NCBI GenBank assembly: GCA_026874595.1
Contig: CM049318.1
Coordinates: 11,761,241-11,825,240 of the forward strand
Length of the DNA: 64,000 nucleotides
Source of the DNA: Sipunculus nudus
Taxonomy: Eukaryota > Annelida > Sipuncula > Golfingiida > Sipunculidae
Reading direction: 5' to 3'
Shown: in pieces, positions 24,958 to 37,189 of the stretch
Layout of the letters: each line of letters starts with the position of its first letter
How positions within the stretch are numbered: the stretch's first letter is position 1
The notes under the pieces: generated by a model
The model's input: only the letters and a program-made list of their open reading frames with translations
What the model was told of the DNA's origin: nothing
The model's database searches: none
Program-made: the position numbers and the translations under genes

Positions 24958-26160
24958 ACTAGAATATGGGTAGTCGACAAGCGACTATGTGTATCTGCAG
25001 AAATCAGAGTGGCACAGGTGAAGTGAGGCATGGATTAAGTGGCAAGGGTAATAGAGTGAGGTGTGTTGAATATTAGCATGGATGTCTGCAGTGTAAACGT
25101 GAATGAAGGTGGCGCCACCTGTCATAAAATCAAGAGAGCTGTCCAGGATGTATAAACCTGCAAAATTTCAGGTGGAAAGTCAAACTACTGCTGAAATATG
25201 AGTGATTTTATCCCAAGGCAGATGAACAAATGGACCCTGTGCATACAGGGTGACAGGTGGTGCCACCAGTTTTGCCTATGATGAAAGCTATGTGAGATCT
25301 ATACACAAGCAAAACTTTGGCCCAATCGGTCAAACGGTTCCCGAGATATGAGCTTGGATGTCTGCAGAGTAAACCTGAATGTAGGTGGTGCCACCTGTCA
25401 TAAAATTGAGAAACCTGTCCAAGATGTATAAACCTGCAAAATTTTAGGCAGATATGTCAAACCACTGACAAGATATGAGTGATTTTATCTCAAGGCAGAT
25501 GAACAGATGGACACTGTGCAAACATGGTTGCAGGTGGCACCACCAGTTTTGCGTATGATAAAGAGCTATGGGAGATCTATAAACACGCAAAATTTTGGCC
25601 GAACTGGTCAAATGGTTCCCGAGATATGAGCTTGGATGTCTGCAGCTTAACGTGAATGTAGGTGGCGCCACCTGTCATAAAATCAAGAAAGTTGTCCAGG
25701 ATGTATACACATGCAAAATTTCAGGTGGATTAGTCCAACCAATGCAGAGAAATGAGTGTTTTTATCCCAAGGCAGATGAACAGATGGACACTGTGCAAAC
25801 ATGGTTGCAGGTGGCGCCACCATTTTTTGTGTATGTTATAAAGCTTTCCATGGGCTACATTTCTTTAGCCTTATCGGTCAAACGGTTTCCGAGATATGTG
25901 GGTTTATGTGTGGAAGCAGATGCACAAATGGACGCTGGGCAGAGGAGGAAGGTCAGAGATCAACCAAAATGAGGGCTACCCAATATGTATAAACATGCCC
26001 AATTTTAGGCTGATGTATCAAATTCCTCTGTAGAAATAAGCAGGCGCACACAATGCAAAAGTCAATGTAGGTGGCACCACCTGTCTTGTGAATGAGAATA
26101 CCATCAAAGACGCATAGACAGGTCAAAATATCAGTCCAATACATCAAACTTCCCGGGAGT
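24958..26160 (+). mobile_element. Tandem-core element of the GGTGGCGCCACC family, 3' end missing
   Basis: It opens like the element at 7513, with TAGTCGACAAGCGACTA (6-bp stem) followed by GTGTATCTGCAG. The core carries box sequences at 25108, 25257, 25384, 25532, 25661, 25810 and 26068. The spacing alternates ~149 and ~128 bp, giving ~276-bp dimers, and three boxes are perfect GGTGGCGCCACC. No matching 3' hairpin with GGCGGATAC was found, so the 3' end appears lost or replaced near 26160. Confidence 0.55.
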
Positions 26161-26580
26161 TTGATTCATTGGGCTGACAAGGCTCAGGTGAGTAAGGCAG
26201 TTGCCCCCGAGTGACCTGTGACAAATTTCTGCCTCAAGCTACTGCACTGAGTGAACTCTTGCCCTGCACCTGGCTAAACTGAGTGAACTCTTGACCTGTT
26301 GCATAATCTGACACAGCTGGCAGTCTGCCAAAGCTATAAATAGATTCAGGCTGAACTTTGGTGCCAAATATGATGCAGTGAGCAGTCTGCCAAGGCTATA
26401 AATGGAATGCAGCTACTGCACTGATTGAACTCTTGACCTATACCTGGCTGCACTTCTTCCAATCCTGTCACGATGCCAAAACTATTTATAGAGCTGACAT
26501 CATCTTGGCTAATGGCCAACATTAAGGCACTGGAAATCTGCCAATGGTAAACCAAGTGCTGCCATCTGTACACAAAAGTG
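26160..26580. repeat. Irregular short repeats
   Basis: Phrases such as ACTGAGTGAACTCTTG (about 26245 and 26280) and CAGTCTGCCAAGGCTATAAAT (about 26321 and 26384) recur without a fixed period. There is no coding frame. Confidence 0.4.
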
Positions 26581-26659
26581 GTCCCTACATGAAATAACTT
26601 TGAAATTTATTTTCCCAAAACAAACTGCTTTTCAGCTGACTTTTTATAAAAAAAGAAAA

Positions 26660-27945
26660 TCAGGCCTAAAAAAAAGGTCTTTGTTTCCGATTACATGCCA
26701 GAGAAAAATAGGGTAGGTAGGTCGGGAATTTTTTTTTTTCAGTTTATGCGACATATTTTCAGAATAAAATGGTAAATAGAATTATGTTAATGCATATCTG
26801 TGCCAATCCGTGTGCAGTATGATCAAATATTGACCCATTAGAACCAATTCTCTTGGAGAAATAGGTGTTTGTTCAATCTCTTATAAGAAGTGAAGCGAAG
26901 CATGCATTAAGTTGGGGGAAAATAAAGTGATCATAACATCGGTATATTTGTTTAAAATAAGAAATGTACATCGACAATCCGCCGGTGTCAAATTGGACAT
27001 CACAGTTATGAATATGCTCTTATCATTTACCGCTGTTATATTAAAAAAATATCGCCAAAAATGAATGATCACCACGTGTGACCGCCAAATTTGCATTTAA
27101 CTTTTCGTTACATGACCGGCCAACGTTCATTAAATCGTTCGTTTTTACTCCTGCCAGCGCCCGAGCGCAGGTTCAGGTGTTGCCTTGGTGCAAGGCTGAG
27201 AATTACACACCAGGTGACCCGGGCTCCATACTCATGAAATCTCATTTCAGTTATGAACACATAACAGGTTCAGGTGATCATTGACAGAACAAATACGGGT
27301 ACATATGTACCCGAACAGGTAACCACGGTTACATGCAGTGTCAAAACGTCATGTCATTGTTTCATTTCAACTCATTTGCATAGCCGAAGACGGCAATGAA
27401 TTCCGAATACTGCCGACTAGTGACCGTGCATACAAGCGGGCCATTAATGAGGCCTTACGGAAGATGCAAATTTTCGGGGTTTCGGGGTTTAGGGCAAATT
27501 TGAACGATCTCGAATCAGTTCTCAGACGGGTCACGGCTATCAGACATTCGCGGTGGAGGCCACGTTCATAGCTTGAAGAAGCTGCTTATTTCTCCAGTGG
27601 AACACTTTTGATATTTATCTGCTTCCTATAAATTAAAAAAAGTTGTTGCGCAGAACTACGTTCTAAGCTGACGAACCCGCTTATGAATATGACCTTCCAC
27701 ACGCCTTTTTTGCGGGTATATTTGAACTGTCAGTGACGATCTCAGAACATCGTAGTTTGTATCTGTATGACAGATTAAAGTTGTCGACATTAAGTCGTAC
27801 TTCACCTAAAAATTCCACATGCAAACCTCAACTTTTACTGGTTTTGCAATCAGAATCCAAATAAAAATTTTAGGGCCGCACAGTAAATCGAGGGTCGGTC
27901 GGGTAACCAGAAAAAAAGACCTTTTTTTTTACACCTCAGCTAATA
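26660..27945. mobile_element. Inverted repeat pair enclosing a CpG-containing segment
   Basis: The left block (about 26660-26740) contains AAAAAAAAGGTCTTTGTTTC and then GGGTAGGTAGGTCGGG. The right block (about 27885-27945) is its approximate reverse complement (GTAACCAGAAAAAAAGACC preceded by GGTCGGTCGGG). This is either one TIR element of ~1.3 kb or two SINE-like copies facing each other. The enclosed DNA is richer in CpG than its surroundings and contains the open frame at 27384-27571. Confidence 0.4.
27384..27571 (+). CDS. Possible terminal exon or captured fragment, unknown function
   Basis: A pyrimidine-rich stretch ending CATTTGCATAG makes a fair splice acceptor. The frame that follows stays open for about 60 codons to a TAG, with balanced codon composition (GC-richer than the flanks) and residues such as FRILPTSDRAYKRAINEAL and NDLESVLRRV. 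There is no in-frame ATG near the start, so it would have to be an internal or last exon. It sits between the inverted repeats at 26660 and 27945, so it may belong to a transposon. I do not recognise the family. Confidence 0.25.
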
Positions 27946-28019
27946 ATGCACTGTACCAAAACCATTTGAACAAACTTAAATTATCAACATCTGAGGATAA
28001 TTAATGTGTGAGATTTAAG

Positions 28020-28766
28020 AATTTGGCCCAGGGGTTTTTGTTGAGAAGATCTTTGTATCCACTGAGCTAAAATGGGCTGTTATGGCATATGACTGAATTC
28101 AGCTTCCCATAACTTTGCCAAAAGTCACTGAAAAGAGACCATTTGAACGAACTTCAGAAAGCACTACCCTAGGATCATTTCTGTGCAATATTAAACATTT
28201 TGGCCATTTGGTTTCAGAGAGAATGTTTTTTGTAGCCCTCAGGGTGATATCGGCACTGATGACCCCGTACAAAAAAGGTTGATGCAGGTGGCGCCACCAA
28301 TACCTCAATTTCAGATATGACCTATGTGACCAACATTGGCATAAAATTTGGTGATGATAGCTACAGCGGTTTTTGAGATATAAATTTTAATATGCTGTTT
28401 TGCACAGTTAACAAAGTTCAACCTCCTGTAACTCAGCCAAAAATCTCCGAACTGGAACCATTCGAACAAACTTGAGAAAGATTGTTCCAGGGATTATTTC
28501 TGTAAAATATTAGACAATTTGGCTGGGCAGTTTCGGAGAAGATGACTTTTACAGCTTTTTTAGCTTTTTCCCTATAAAATCTAAGAAAATGCAGTTAGAA
28601 AAAAAAAAAAAATCCGATATAGTTGATTGGATGACTGATTATTTGCAAAAAATTTGGTGATGCTAGCTCCTGCCGTTTTCGAGATAGCTATAGTTAACGT
28701 ACAGACACCGCACGACGTATGACACATGACGCCGCACCATCGCATAAGCTCACAGGTTCGCTAAAA
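28020..28766 (+). mobile_element. 3' part of a tandem-core element
   Basis: Two diverged units share CATTCGAACAAACTT-like and ATTTCTGTGCAATATT-like phrases. One carries a perfect GGTGGCGCCACC (28287-28298). The end at 28745-28766, AAGCTCACAGGTTCGCTAAAA, has the layout of the 3' ends at 14485 and 53652 (half-hairpin, then CTAA). No 5' end was recognised. Confidence 0.45.
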
Positions 28767-31426
28767 ACCCCGCGTACAAAACTATTTCCACAGTATTTGC
28801 TACTGCCAAGTGATCACTTGAATCCTTCTCCTCAAAGGTTACACTGGGTGATAACAGAGTGTATGACTGTTAATTTTTTCCTGTTCCCAATCTTAATGTG
28901 CCAGTAACCACCAATAACACTTAACAGCTGACCAGCGGAGACCAATCAATAGCCTATGCAAAGCCTATGCTTTAAGTCAATTATGCATGTGTGTGTGTCC
29001 ATAAGAGATACCTGAAGAAGGCTATCATGTATTTGACTAACATTAGACATAGACATAAATCAGGAAGTGTGGAAATCTCAACGTGATTAAATATGGTGTT
29101 CAGTAAAATATTATGTACAAGCCGGAAAATTTATTTCCAAATATCAATGTTCAAAATTCCATAACGGCTAATACACATGCCTAAAAAATTTGACCATGAT
29201 CTGCCATGGACAACCATCCAACCTGTCTGACTGGTCCTGTCACTTGGAGGCGAAAATTTCATTCTTGTGTCAACAGCCGATTCCTACAGCGTGTATTATT
29301 TATAGTTTTTACAATAAAGATTATTGTATATAATGGTATTGTTTTTATTTCTCAATAAATATATATCCATATTTATATACACTGTCAAAACAGACTTTGT
29401 TACTGCAGAATGAGCATTTTGTGGGTTCCAGCAACACTGTTTATCACTTGGACTGAAACGTGACTATAACACCACCTGCAGAGCGTGTAATGTGTTCAAA
29501 GTAACAGAGGACAATGACATAACACCATGCAATGTTTCATTATAGGGTGGTAGTAAGTGAACATTCAACATGGTAACTGCTGTCGGCTGTTCTGTATATA
29601 TAATCTAGAGCTGCAAAATAACAGTGCCCAGGGGTGTTTTTCAAGATACACAGCCATAGAAAGAAGATTCCCAGGAACAATTTTGGTTAATTTTGATATT
29701 GTGATAAGTAAACACAGTCAGGCATAACTCTAAGCAACCAGAAAAAAGGAAACAAGTCAGTCCATTTGTATGAAAAAGTAATTAATAAAAGACATATAAA
29801 GTTTTCATCCCATATAGAATTACCACAGGTACCCATTTGCTATTTCGTAATGGGGAGGTCTGGGCTCTACATCTACTGGGCTGTCTACAACTGCGTGCTA
29901 AAATTTCCCTGTGGCCATATTGATCTGAATTCGGCAAGACGGGATATCCCAACGTACTTTCACAGTTTACACTGGCTACTTAACAATATTACAACCTGTG
30001 ATACAGCCACCACTGGTCCTCACCAACTAAACGCTTCGATGTCAATCTTACACACACCACCTTTGACTTCTCTCTGAATGTTTGAGCTCTTTTCTGAAGC
30101 ATCAGTCCACCACTTGCTTCTCTACAAAACAGCATTCACCCCACCAATCCTCAAGCTAAATTGCTGCTCTACTGGACGACTTTGTCCCTAACAGGTTCCC
30201 AACATATCAACCTCTTCCCTAGGATGATCTTGTCACATTATTCACTTTACAGCCTTGTTGACATGTCTCATATATATCTGTGGTTCATGGTGTCCAAAAC
30301 AAGTGACAATTCTTTTAGTGATTTAATCAGACTCAGTATTATTTATTTGGCCGTGCCATATATTGAGTCAGGTAGCTATAAAGTAAGAGTTTCTACAAGA
30401 TAAGCCTCAGACAACACACCACACAATGCCCTTGTAACCAGGTGTTTATTTCCCCTTGTCAGCGCGTTACTCTCAGAGCTGGGACCGTTGAAACAAAATG
30501 CAACAAAAGTCTGGCTGTCAATCACCGGAGTCAATGAGGCTCCCAGTGAGGTCTTCAAGTGTGCCCATTTGACTGTTCTTCTCAAGCCCTACTAAACTCA
30601 CTGACATGCCTCAGTAAAAAGGTCAGAAAATGATTAAAAATGATGATCCAAGTTAAATTTTAGTTGCTATCAAAACCACGAAACACATCCTTAATGGTGT
30701 TATCCTGTGTCTTGGTGTTTGGCAGTATACAGGCAGTCAAGGAAGATGCAACTGATCTGTTGCATGTTCCTTGGCTTATATTGTAGAAACTCTCACTGTA
30801 TGGCTATTGGACTCAATATATGGCAGGACCTAATAATATTGAATCTGATTCAATCGTGCTACCATTCTTTATCTTCCTTCGATATGGATATGAAGTAATG
30901 TGATGTAACAGTGAAGGGTGTGCATGAGGAGAATACAAGTCTCACAGTAAACAGGGGCTGGCAACTCCTGATTATTGGTCCCCTGAATAAGGATGCCTTT
31001 TTTTTTGCATTACGTCTACTATGACCTCATCACTGTTCCCTGTCATTCCCATTTGACAGATTGGTGGCAAGATGTCGCTACAGAACAGACTAGTTACTCA
31101 TAAAATGGTTTTTAATTGTTTACAGGAAAATGGCATAAGGTCGGCTATTTATTTACATTAAAGTTAATTACGCATTTTCCTTTTTCTGCCCTAGGGGCAA
31201 AAAACTATAAACTTTACTTAATGGTATTCAAAATGTGGACCAGGTTCTACAGAAAATCCACTGACAGGTTCAATAATTTGCCTCACAAATGCAGGTAGAA
31301 GTACCCTTGACTTTTATGTTTACTTGACTCTGAGTATCCAGGACACACGATGTCAATGAATCAGTGATTTAACGACTGAAACCATTGACATCAAGCCACT
31401 CAAGGTACACAAAAAATACAAATGCC
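28767..31426. other. Mostly unique DNA, no firm gene
   Basis: Between 29860 and 30080 one frame reads PTYFHSLHWLL, faintly like the SLHWLP region of CR1/L2-type LINEs, but the rest does not align with the pattern I know, so I do not call it. The frames at 30161-30898 show no domain signature. Confidence 0.35.
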
Positions 31427-31634
31427 CGAGTATAGAATCCGGTCTTCATTTCCAAGATTGGTCTAAACTGACTGGACCGTCTCGTATTAGTAGTAATCCG
31501 CAAATACGCCATGACATGGTTGATAATATGACATCGACATGCCTCTTACTTCTACATTACACGAATCCTAAACATCATTACGTCCATCCGTATACACCCA
31601 TAACCTCGTCCATGAAGACCGGATTCTATACTCG
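31427..31634. repeat. Perfect 23-bp inverted repeat pair
   Basis: CGAGTATAGAATCCGGTCTT (extended to 23 bp) at 31427-31449 is exactly complementary to 31612-31634, with 162 bp between. It could be a very small MITE of 208 bp or a stem-loop. The flanks show no clear target duplication. Confidence 0.6.
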
Positions 31635-33041
31635 CTCCGTTACAAATACAATCATGAAGTAAACAACTGAAAAACCTACGGAAACATTCTGTCTCAGACA
31701 AATTTGGGGTAATTTGAGGTGACAAGTTACAAATCACGACATTAATCTGGAGTAATAACATAGTAACACAAGGATATAGCGTCAGTGAAAGTGTTTACCT
31801 TTTTCTTGAAGTCTTAAGTCAATCTTGACACATGCCAGCTATCTCGCATATTTTCGCTCAAATTCCGCCATGAAATGTAGTTATCCAAACAACCGTTAGA
31901 AGGCGCTACAGCCCAGGAGACCCGCCACTCGGAACACCTTGAATTTGGCCGAGGAGTTCCGAGTGAAGACTCGCTAGCTGTAGACTGGTTCCTTAATCCC
32001 TATACCGCGAGTCCCTACCTCTCGTAGGCTGGTTCTGGCCTTTTGATGCCTTATGAAACAATCAAAATACTTTAACTACAAAGTGATTTCGATAAAAAAA
32101 AGATTGCTGACTTGTGATGGTATATCTTCCTTTTATATGTAATTCGCCATATATGAGTCAATATGGGGTTCTCAATCAAAAAAAAAGGGGGGGGGGGGTG
32201 TTATCAAAATTACTTTCTGGTCCTTTCTTTTTTTAAGCTGGATATGTGAGATGTCAAAACTACCAGGAACAATGTACAATTCCCCATACTGACTCTTATA
32301 CCACGCTTGAAGAGCCAGACGGTCGAAGAAACTAATGAAAATCGTAAATGACTTAAGCTTATAAATGTAAATGATTATGAGACACAAGTAATCTTACAAA
32401 TGAATATTTTGGCATACAGTCAGCTGTAGCATGAACACTGGAGTTAAGTATGGAAATTATTCTTGACGTTTTTAATTCTTGCTTTCTTATAAGGTAATAA
32501 TGTAATGCATATATATTTTTTTACCTAAAGAGCATTAGTCTTACTTGGTTAGAGTTTTGTGCCAAAGTTTTGCGCCTACCAAAATGTGTCGGAGTTGATA
32601 TTTGCCGTATTGTTACCTGAACTGTTAACATATTTGAGCATTAAACAGTGCACTTTTTTTTCGAGTTGATCCTTGTCTAATTGCATTGGTTAGCGATTTC
32701 AGTGAACATACGTGTAACCTATTGCCTAGCATCAGACCTACCCCCCCCCCCCCCCCCACTCAATCTATATTCAGACTTTAGATGGACTCTTTTTTGTGCC
32801 GTTGCAAGGCATCGATTACACACAAGTAATGTACACAATCTGACAATGTTGCCATTTATACCTGACCAATAAAAATAAGACCCACTTCTATCAGTCGGCT
32901 TCTCCAACCAAAGTTTTTTTTATATTGTTTATCAAAATCAGATATGTATACAATCATATGTACATACATAATTCAGCCATACAATGGTGTTCACATAGAT
33001 ACGAACATATACATGCACTTATAAGTAACAAAATCCATATA
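31635..33041. other. Unique DNA with homopolymer tracts
   Basis: A 10-bp inverted pair CACTCGGAAC/GTTCCGAGTG lies at 31926-31965. Poly-G at about 32187-32199 and poly-C at about 32741-32757 are homopolymer runs. No gene recognised. Confidence 0.4.
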
Positions 33042-33477
33042 CTGTGGTTGGCTTCATATTCGCGAGGCTGAAATTTCGCGATTTTTCAATTTTTAATGTT
33101 TCGCGAGGGTTTCATTTTCGCGATCTCACCAGAACCCAAATATTTGGTAAAGCCATACCTATGTGTGTTATAAAATAAGAATAAGTCATGAGTTTGTGAT
33201 ATTTTTTCTCATATAACGATGGGCCCAACACAAAGCACAGGTAGTTTAGTTCAAATTAAGGAGAACGTTTTCCCTATACCTGCATGGATGTAACTTATTA
33301 TAACAATTCTCATTGTTCTAATCTATTCCCATACAAATACTGGCTACATTAAATACGAAGGACGTACTCCATTGGCCAATTATTCCCGAGGGTTTCATTT
33401 TCGCGATTATTTCCCATTCGCGAATATCGCGAAATGAAAACCCTCGCAAACAAAAAGGCAATCACAGTATATATAGA
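33042..33477 (+). mobile_element. TCGCGA MITE, copy A
   Basis: A 436-bp element with imperfect inverted ends (CTGTGGTTGGCTTC and CTGTGATTGCCTTTT) flanked by TA. Both ends are rich in the NruI palindrome TCGCGA, separated by AAAATGAAACCCTCG-type phrases. The middle is not palindromic. Copy B, 33813-34238, is nearly identical in the opposite orientation. Confidence 0.75.
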
Positions 33478-33812
33478 TATTTCTTCGTTTTTCAGGAAAT
33501 AGTAAAATTAGGAGCTAATAGGTAATATATATTTGCATGGAAGTTGTTTTTGTTAGGACTAAATGTATTGCATGAATAGACTTAAAATTGTTATTACTTT
33601 GTGTATGTACATGTGTATATAAATATATGCATGTTGTGCATGAATTTGTTACAATGTGGTTTTCCTTTTCAGGGTGTGTATTGGGTTCTATTTCGATAAT
33701 AGATCTATATAGTCGGTATAATTCATGATAAGGATGGATAACTTTTCCTTTTCAGGTACATTGATTGATGAATTTCATTTCGGCGGTTTATTCATACTCT
33801 TATGTGTATATA

Positions 33813-34238
33813 CTGTGATTGCCTTTTTGTTTGCGAGGGTTTTAATTTCGCGATATTCGCGAATGGGAAATAATCGCGAAAATGAAACCCTCGGGAATAA
33901 TTGGCCAATGGAGTACGTCCTTCGTATTTAATGTAGCCAGTATTTGTATGGGAATAGATTAGAACAATGAGAATTGTTATAATAAGTTACATCCATGCAG
34001 GTATAGGGAAAACGTTCTCCTTAATTTGAACTAAACTACCTGTGCTTTGTGTTGGGCCCATCGTTATATGAGAAAAAATATCACAAACTCATGACTTATT
34101 CTTATTTTATAACACACATAGGTATGGCTTTACCAAATATTTGGGTTCTGGTGAGATCGCGAAAATGAAACCCTCGCGAAACATTAAAAATTGAAAAATC
34201 GCGAAATTTCAGCCTCGCGAATATGAAGCCAACCACAG
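33813..34238 (-). mobile_element. TCGCGA MITE, copy B (inverted)
   Basis: Almost exact reverse complement of copy A, flanked by TA. The pair therefore forms a ~430-bp-arm inverted repeat with a ~335-bp spacer, able to form a very long hairpin if transcribed. An internal open frame (33725-33931) is a chance product. Confidence 0.75.
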
Positions 34239-34830
34239 TAATTAAAATACGAAATCCAGTTTTTACTCCTCTATAAAAATTCTCTCTAATTTTTTCCGCA
34301 AAAAATAGCTCCGTATCACACGTCTTATATGAACGGTACCCTTATTTGATCAGTTTATGTGTACATAAACATACATATATTTATTCGCAAATACTAAATT
34401 GCCTATCTCAAATGAAAATTAAATGAACGTCTACTTTGGGCATCTATCTGGCGGTAAGCAGATGTACTTATCCATAACGGCCTAACTCAAAAGGTCAAAG
34501 CTACTAAAGCTTTATATCTCTCTATATATATTTTATATTACTGTGTATATGGACATCTCATATATACACAAACGGATGAAACTTTAGTTTAATCAATTTT
34601 GACAAGAAAAAACAAACGGAAGAAATATAAAGAAAATCTATTCTAATGGTCGATATATTAAGTAATTATAGGACCTATCCCGATTGAAGCCACTGTGAAA
34701 TAATGACATTTGCTCACTCAGCTAATTTAACCAGATACAATATTCTCAAAGTACTCTCTCTCTCTTTTCCCACCTACTAAACTAAATCAAAACATTTAAT
34801 TCACAATTATCGTCAACTTTACATAATGCC
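34239..34830. other. AT-rich DNA, no gene recognised
   Basis: Contains a short (CT)n run near 34755. It immediately precedes the C-terminal end of the LINE fossil. Confidence 0.4.
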
Positions 34831-35456
34831 TCATTGTGACACCATATTTTTTCTAAATCTCTCTTTATGTACACTCGATAGATGTTCTTGTTTTATTCTA
34901 TTAATAACTGCATTTTTAAATAAACATATCGTATTCAAAGGTTTAGATTCAATACTCTTATTCCCATTACTCCATAACACATATTTAGCTGTAAGTAACA
35001 AAAAGTCTCGTAGCAAGATTTGCCGTACCGAGAGAACCTGTCGCTTATGACTGAACCCAAAACATATGGCATATAAATTTAAATTTACTAATCTACCTGC
35101 AATTTTATTGAAAATAGGTTAACATCTTTCCAAAACTTAAATGCAACAGTGCAATCTGAAAATAAATGCAAGTTATTTTCTTTCCGATTACGTACGTGAC
35201 ACAAATCAGTATCTGAAAGTTAACAGCGTAATAGAAAGTCTCTGGTTGTTAGGGCTAAATGTACAAATTTTCAATTAACGTCCATCTGGTAACGATCATT
35301 TATATTCTTATAACATCTGTCAAAACCATATTTAACTTCTAAATCACTATTGAAAACTTTTTTCCATTTATCCGTACATTTGAGGGCTATTCCAAAGTAT
35401 ACGTCTATATACCAACCAAAGTGACCGCTCATGATGGAGTCGTGGGCAATCCCCAT
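34831..35456 (-). pseudogene. LINE (L1/Tx1-like) ORF2 C-terminal fossil
   Basis: Minus-strand reading from 35456 gives KWKKVFNSDLEVKYGF, then ALTTRDFLLRC, then LSDTDLCHVRNRKENNLHLF and DCTVAFKFW. After one frameshift near 35090 it gives LLLTAKYVLWSNGNK and ends KERFRKNMVSQ with a stop. This is the layout of the C-terminal region of L1-like non-LTR retrotransposon ORF2 proteins (region after reverse transcriptase, with the C-x2-C...H-x4-C knuckle, then a hydrophobic helix). Decay is clear: in-frame TGA and TAA stops, and the second cysteine of the knuckle is arginine. The reverse transcriptase core and endonuclease are not present upstream, consistent with truncation. Confidence 0.8.
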
Positions 35457-37189
35457 AACTCCTTTGTAATATATAGGGGTTTTCTAAACTCCCTGTTTCA
35501 CTATAAGTGGACTGACCCATTAATTACCCTGTGATAAAGTAGGCTGTCCTTGGGGGTCAGTACAGGGGGATACTTCACTTGTTCTCTGGCGCCTTAGCGA
35601 GAGAGACGTGTAACCTCTATCCAGCCGTTCGTGAAGATCATGATAGAATGGCTGTTGTTTTGTTTTATCTGTGGGAGAATCCTTCACCCTGACTTGAATC
35701 CTTCACCCTGACTTGAGGGTTCGGCTACATATATTTGACGGACTACTTTCTATGATGGGCCTGATGAATCTGCGTACAATCATAACATTTTCCTAATCAA
35801 AGGAAAAAAAGAATCATTATTTTCCTGTTCTTTTCTTTTGTTAACTCTTTCGCAACACCTGTCAAGACTATGGTCAGCTCACTTAAGCTCATTGAGCCTC
35901 CTCCTATCGTGTTCACCCTTGACTAATTCAAACTTTGATAAAGGTTAAGCTCAACTTGAGCTCCAGTAGTTATACCGCGCATTATTAGGTTTAGATCCAA
36001 CTCTCTTATTACCGCATTATGGACACTATCATGTTTATCGAAATCAATTTCAATATCGATCAGACTATAATACCATCACACCCTATATCCTGCAGTGATA
36101 TATTGAAGTCCACACTGTCCCAGTCTGAGTTTAAGTTCGTGTGAAGGATGGTTAAGTGTAGGTCCGAGTCAATGAAGTTCGAGTCGAAGTCCACCTACTT
36201 ATAACCGTGAGTACACGACTCAGTGGGCACTTATATTGAGCTGGTAAGACTAACTTCTTCAGTCGTGATACCAGCAGTACTGAGGAATGCATCGCAGTGG
36301 TCTTCCATCTTGTTGCATTCATATCGTGGTACACAGTCCATAATCTAGACATCAGGCTACGAATGATGAATTAACACAAAATAATGCATACGAACTCACG
36401 ACCCAAACTGAAACTCCATCTCTATGGTGAGGAGTCTTTTCCTGTATCGCGTATAAGTTGGTGGCCGTCCAGTAGCCAGTGCTTGTGTTCATGTTGTCAG
36501 AAAATCAACAAACATGCTAAGGCATTTACCAATATGTTGAGTTAAAACGGATTTTTTCTTGCTCAGGGTAGGTATTGTTAGAAAGTATACTAAAAAATCT
36601 TACGAATTGCCTGGTTTATGTCAAGTGACAGTGTACTTTAAGGCTATGGGGCGTTGTAAAAAAAAGGCGTTCCTCGCTGAATGATGATAAGGCACTTTGC
36701 AATACACTGGTCGTAAAATCGTGCTAACCCACTTAGAGTCCAAGGCCGAGTCCAAGAAAAAAAAACATTTAATTATAAAATAAATAAAATCAAAATATGA
36801 GATAACCATGTTTTTTATGCAAGTTCACGCTTGCCTCTTTTCTTTAATGTTAAATCACGTATAGCTAGAAGTCCGTCCTGTTTTTTTTTTCAGGCAGGAG
36901 GTAATAACATATGTACCAATATAAAAAATCACAAGGACCGTTGTTAATATCTGTTGGCACGGTAGTCCTGCGGTACGTTTGCCAATTTAACTTCAAACCT
37001 TTGGTGACCAAGTTTACCTTCTACTATAGACTCGAAATGGACTTACTATACGACCTTACTCTAAGATCTTACACAGGAGCTACATTAGTCACCCTTTACT
37101 GACATCTCACTACAGCTTGATCAGCTCTCTTAGATGCCATGCCTACATGTTGGCCTCATGTTATTCGTCCATCGTCGGCGATGAGGACC
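35457..37189. other. Unique DNA, no gene recognised
   Basis: Duplicated phrase CTTCACCCTGACTTGA at about 35683-35715. A TTTTCAGGCAG acceptor-like string lies near 36890, with no supporting exon. Otherwise nothing recognised. Confidence 0.4.

Noticed and set aside
27338-27571. 78-codon gene starting at GTG 27338
   Set aside because: GTG is not a credible start in an animal nuclear gene. If coding, only the part after the acceptor at 27383 is plausible.
29860-30080. Faint CR1/L2-like phrase PTYFHSLHWLL
   Set aside because: Only about ten residues resemble the family pattern and neither flank continues it.
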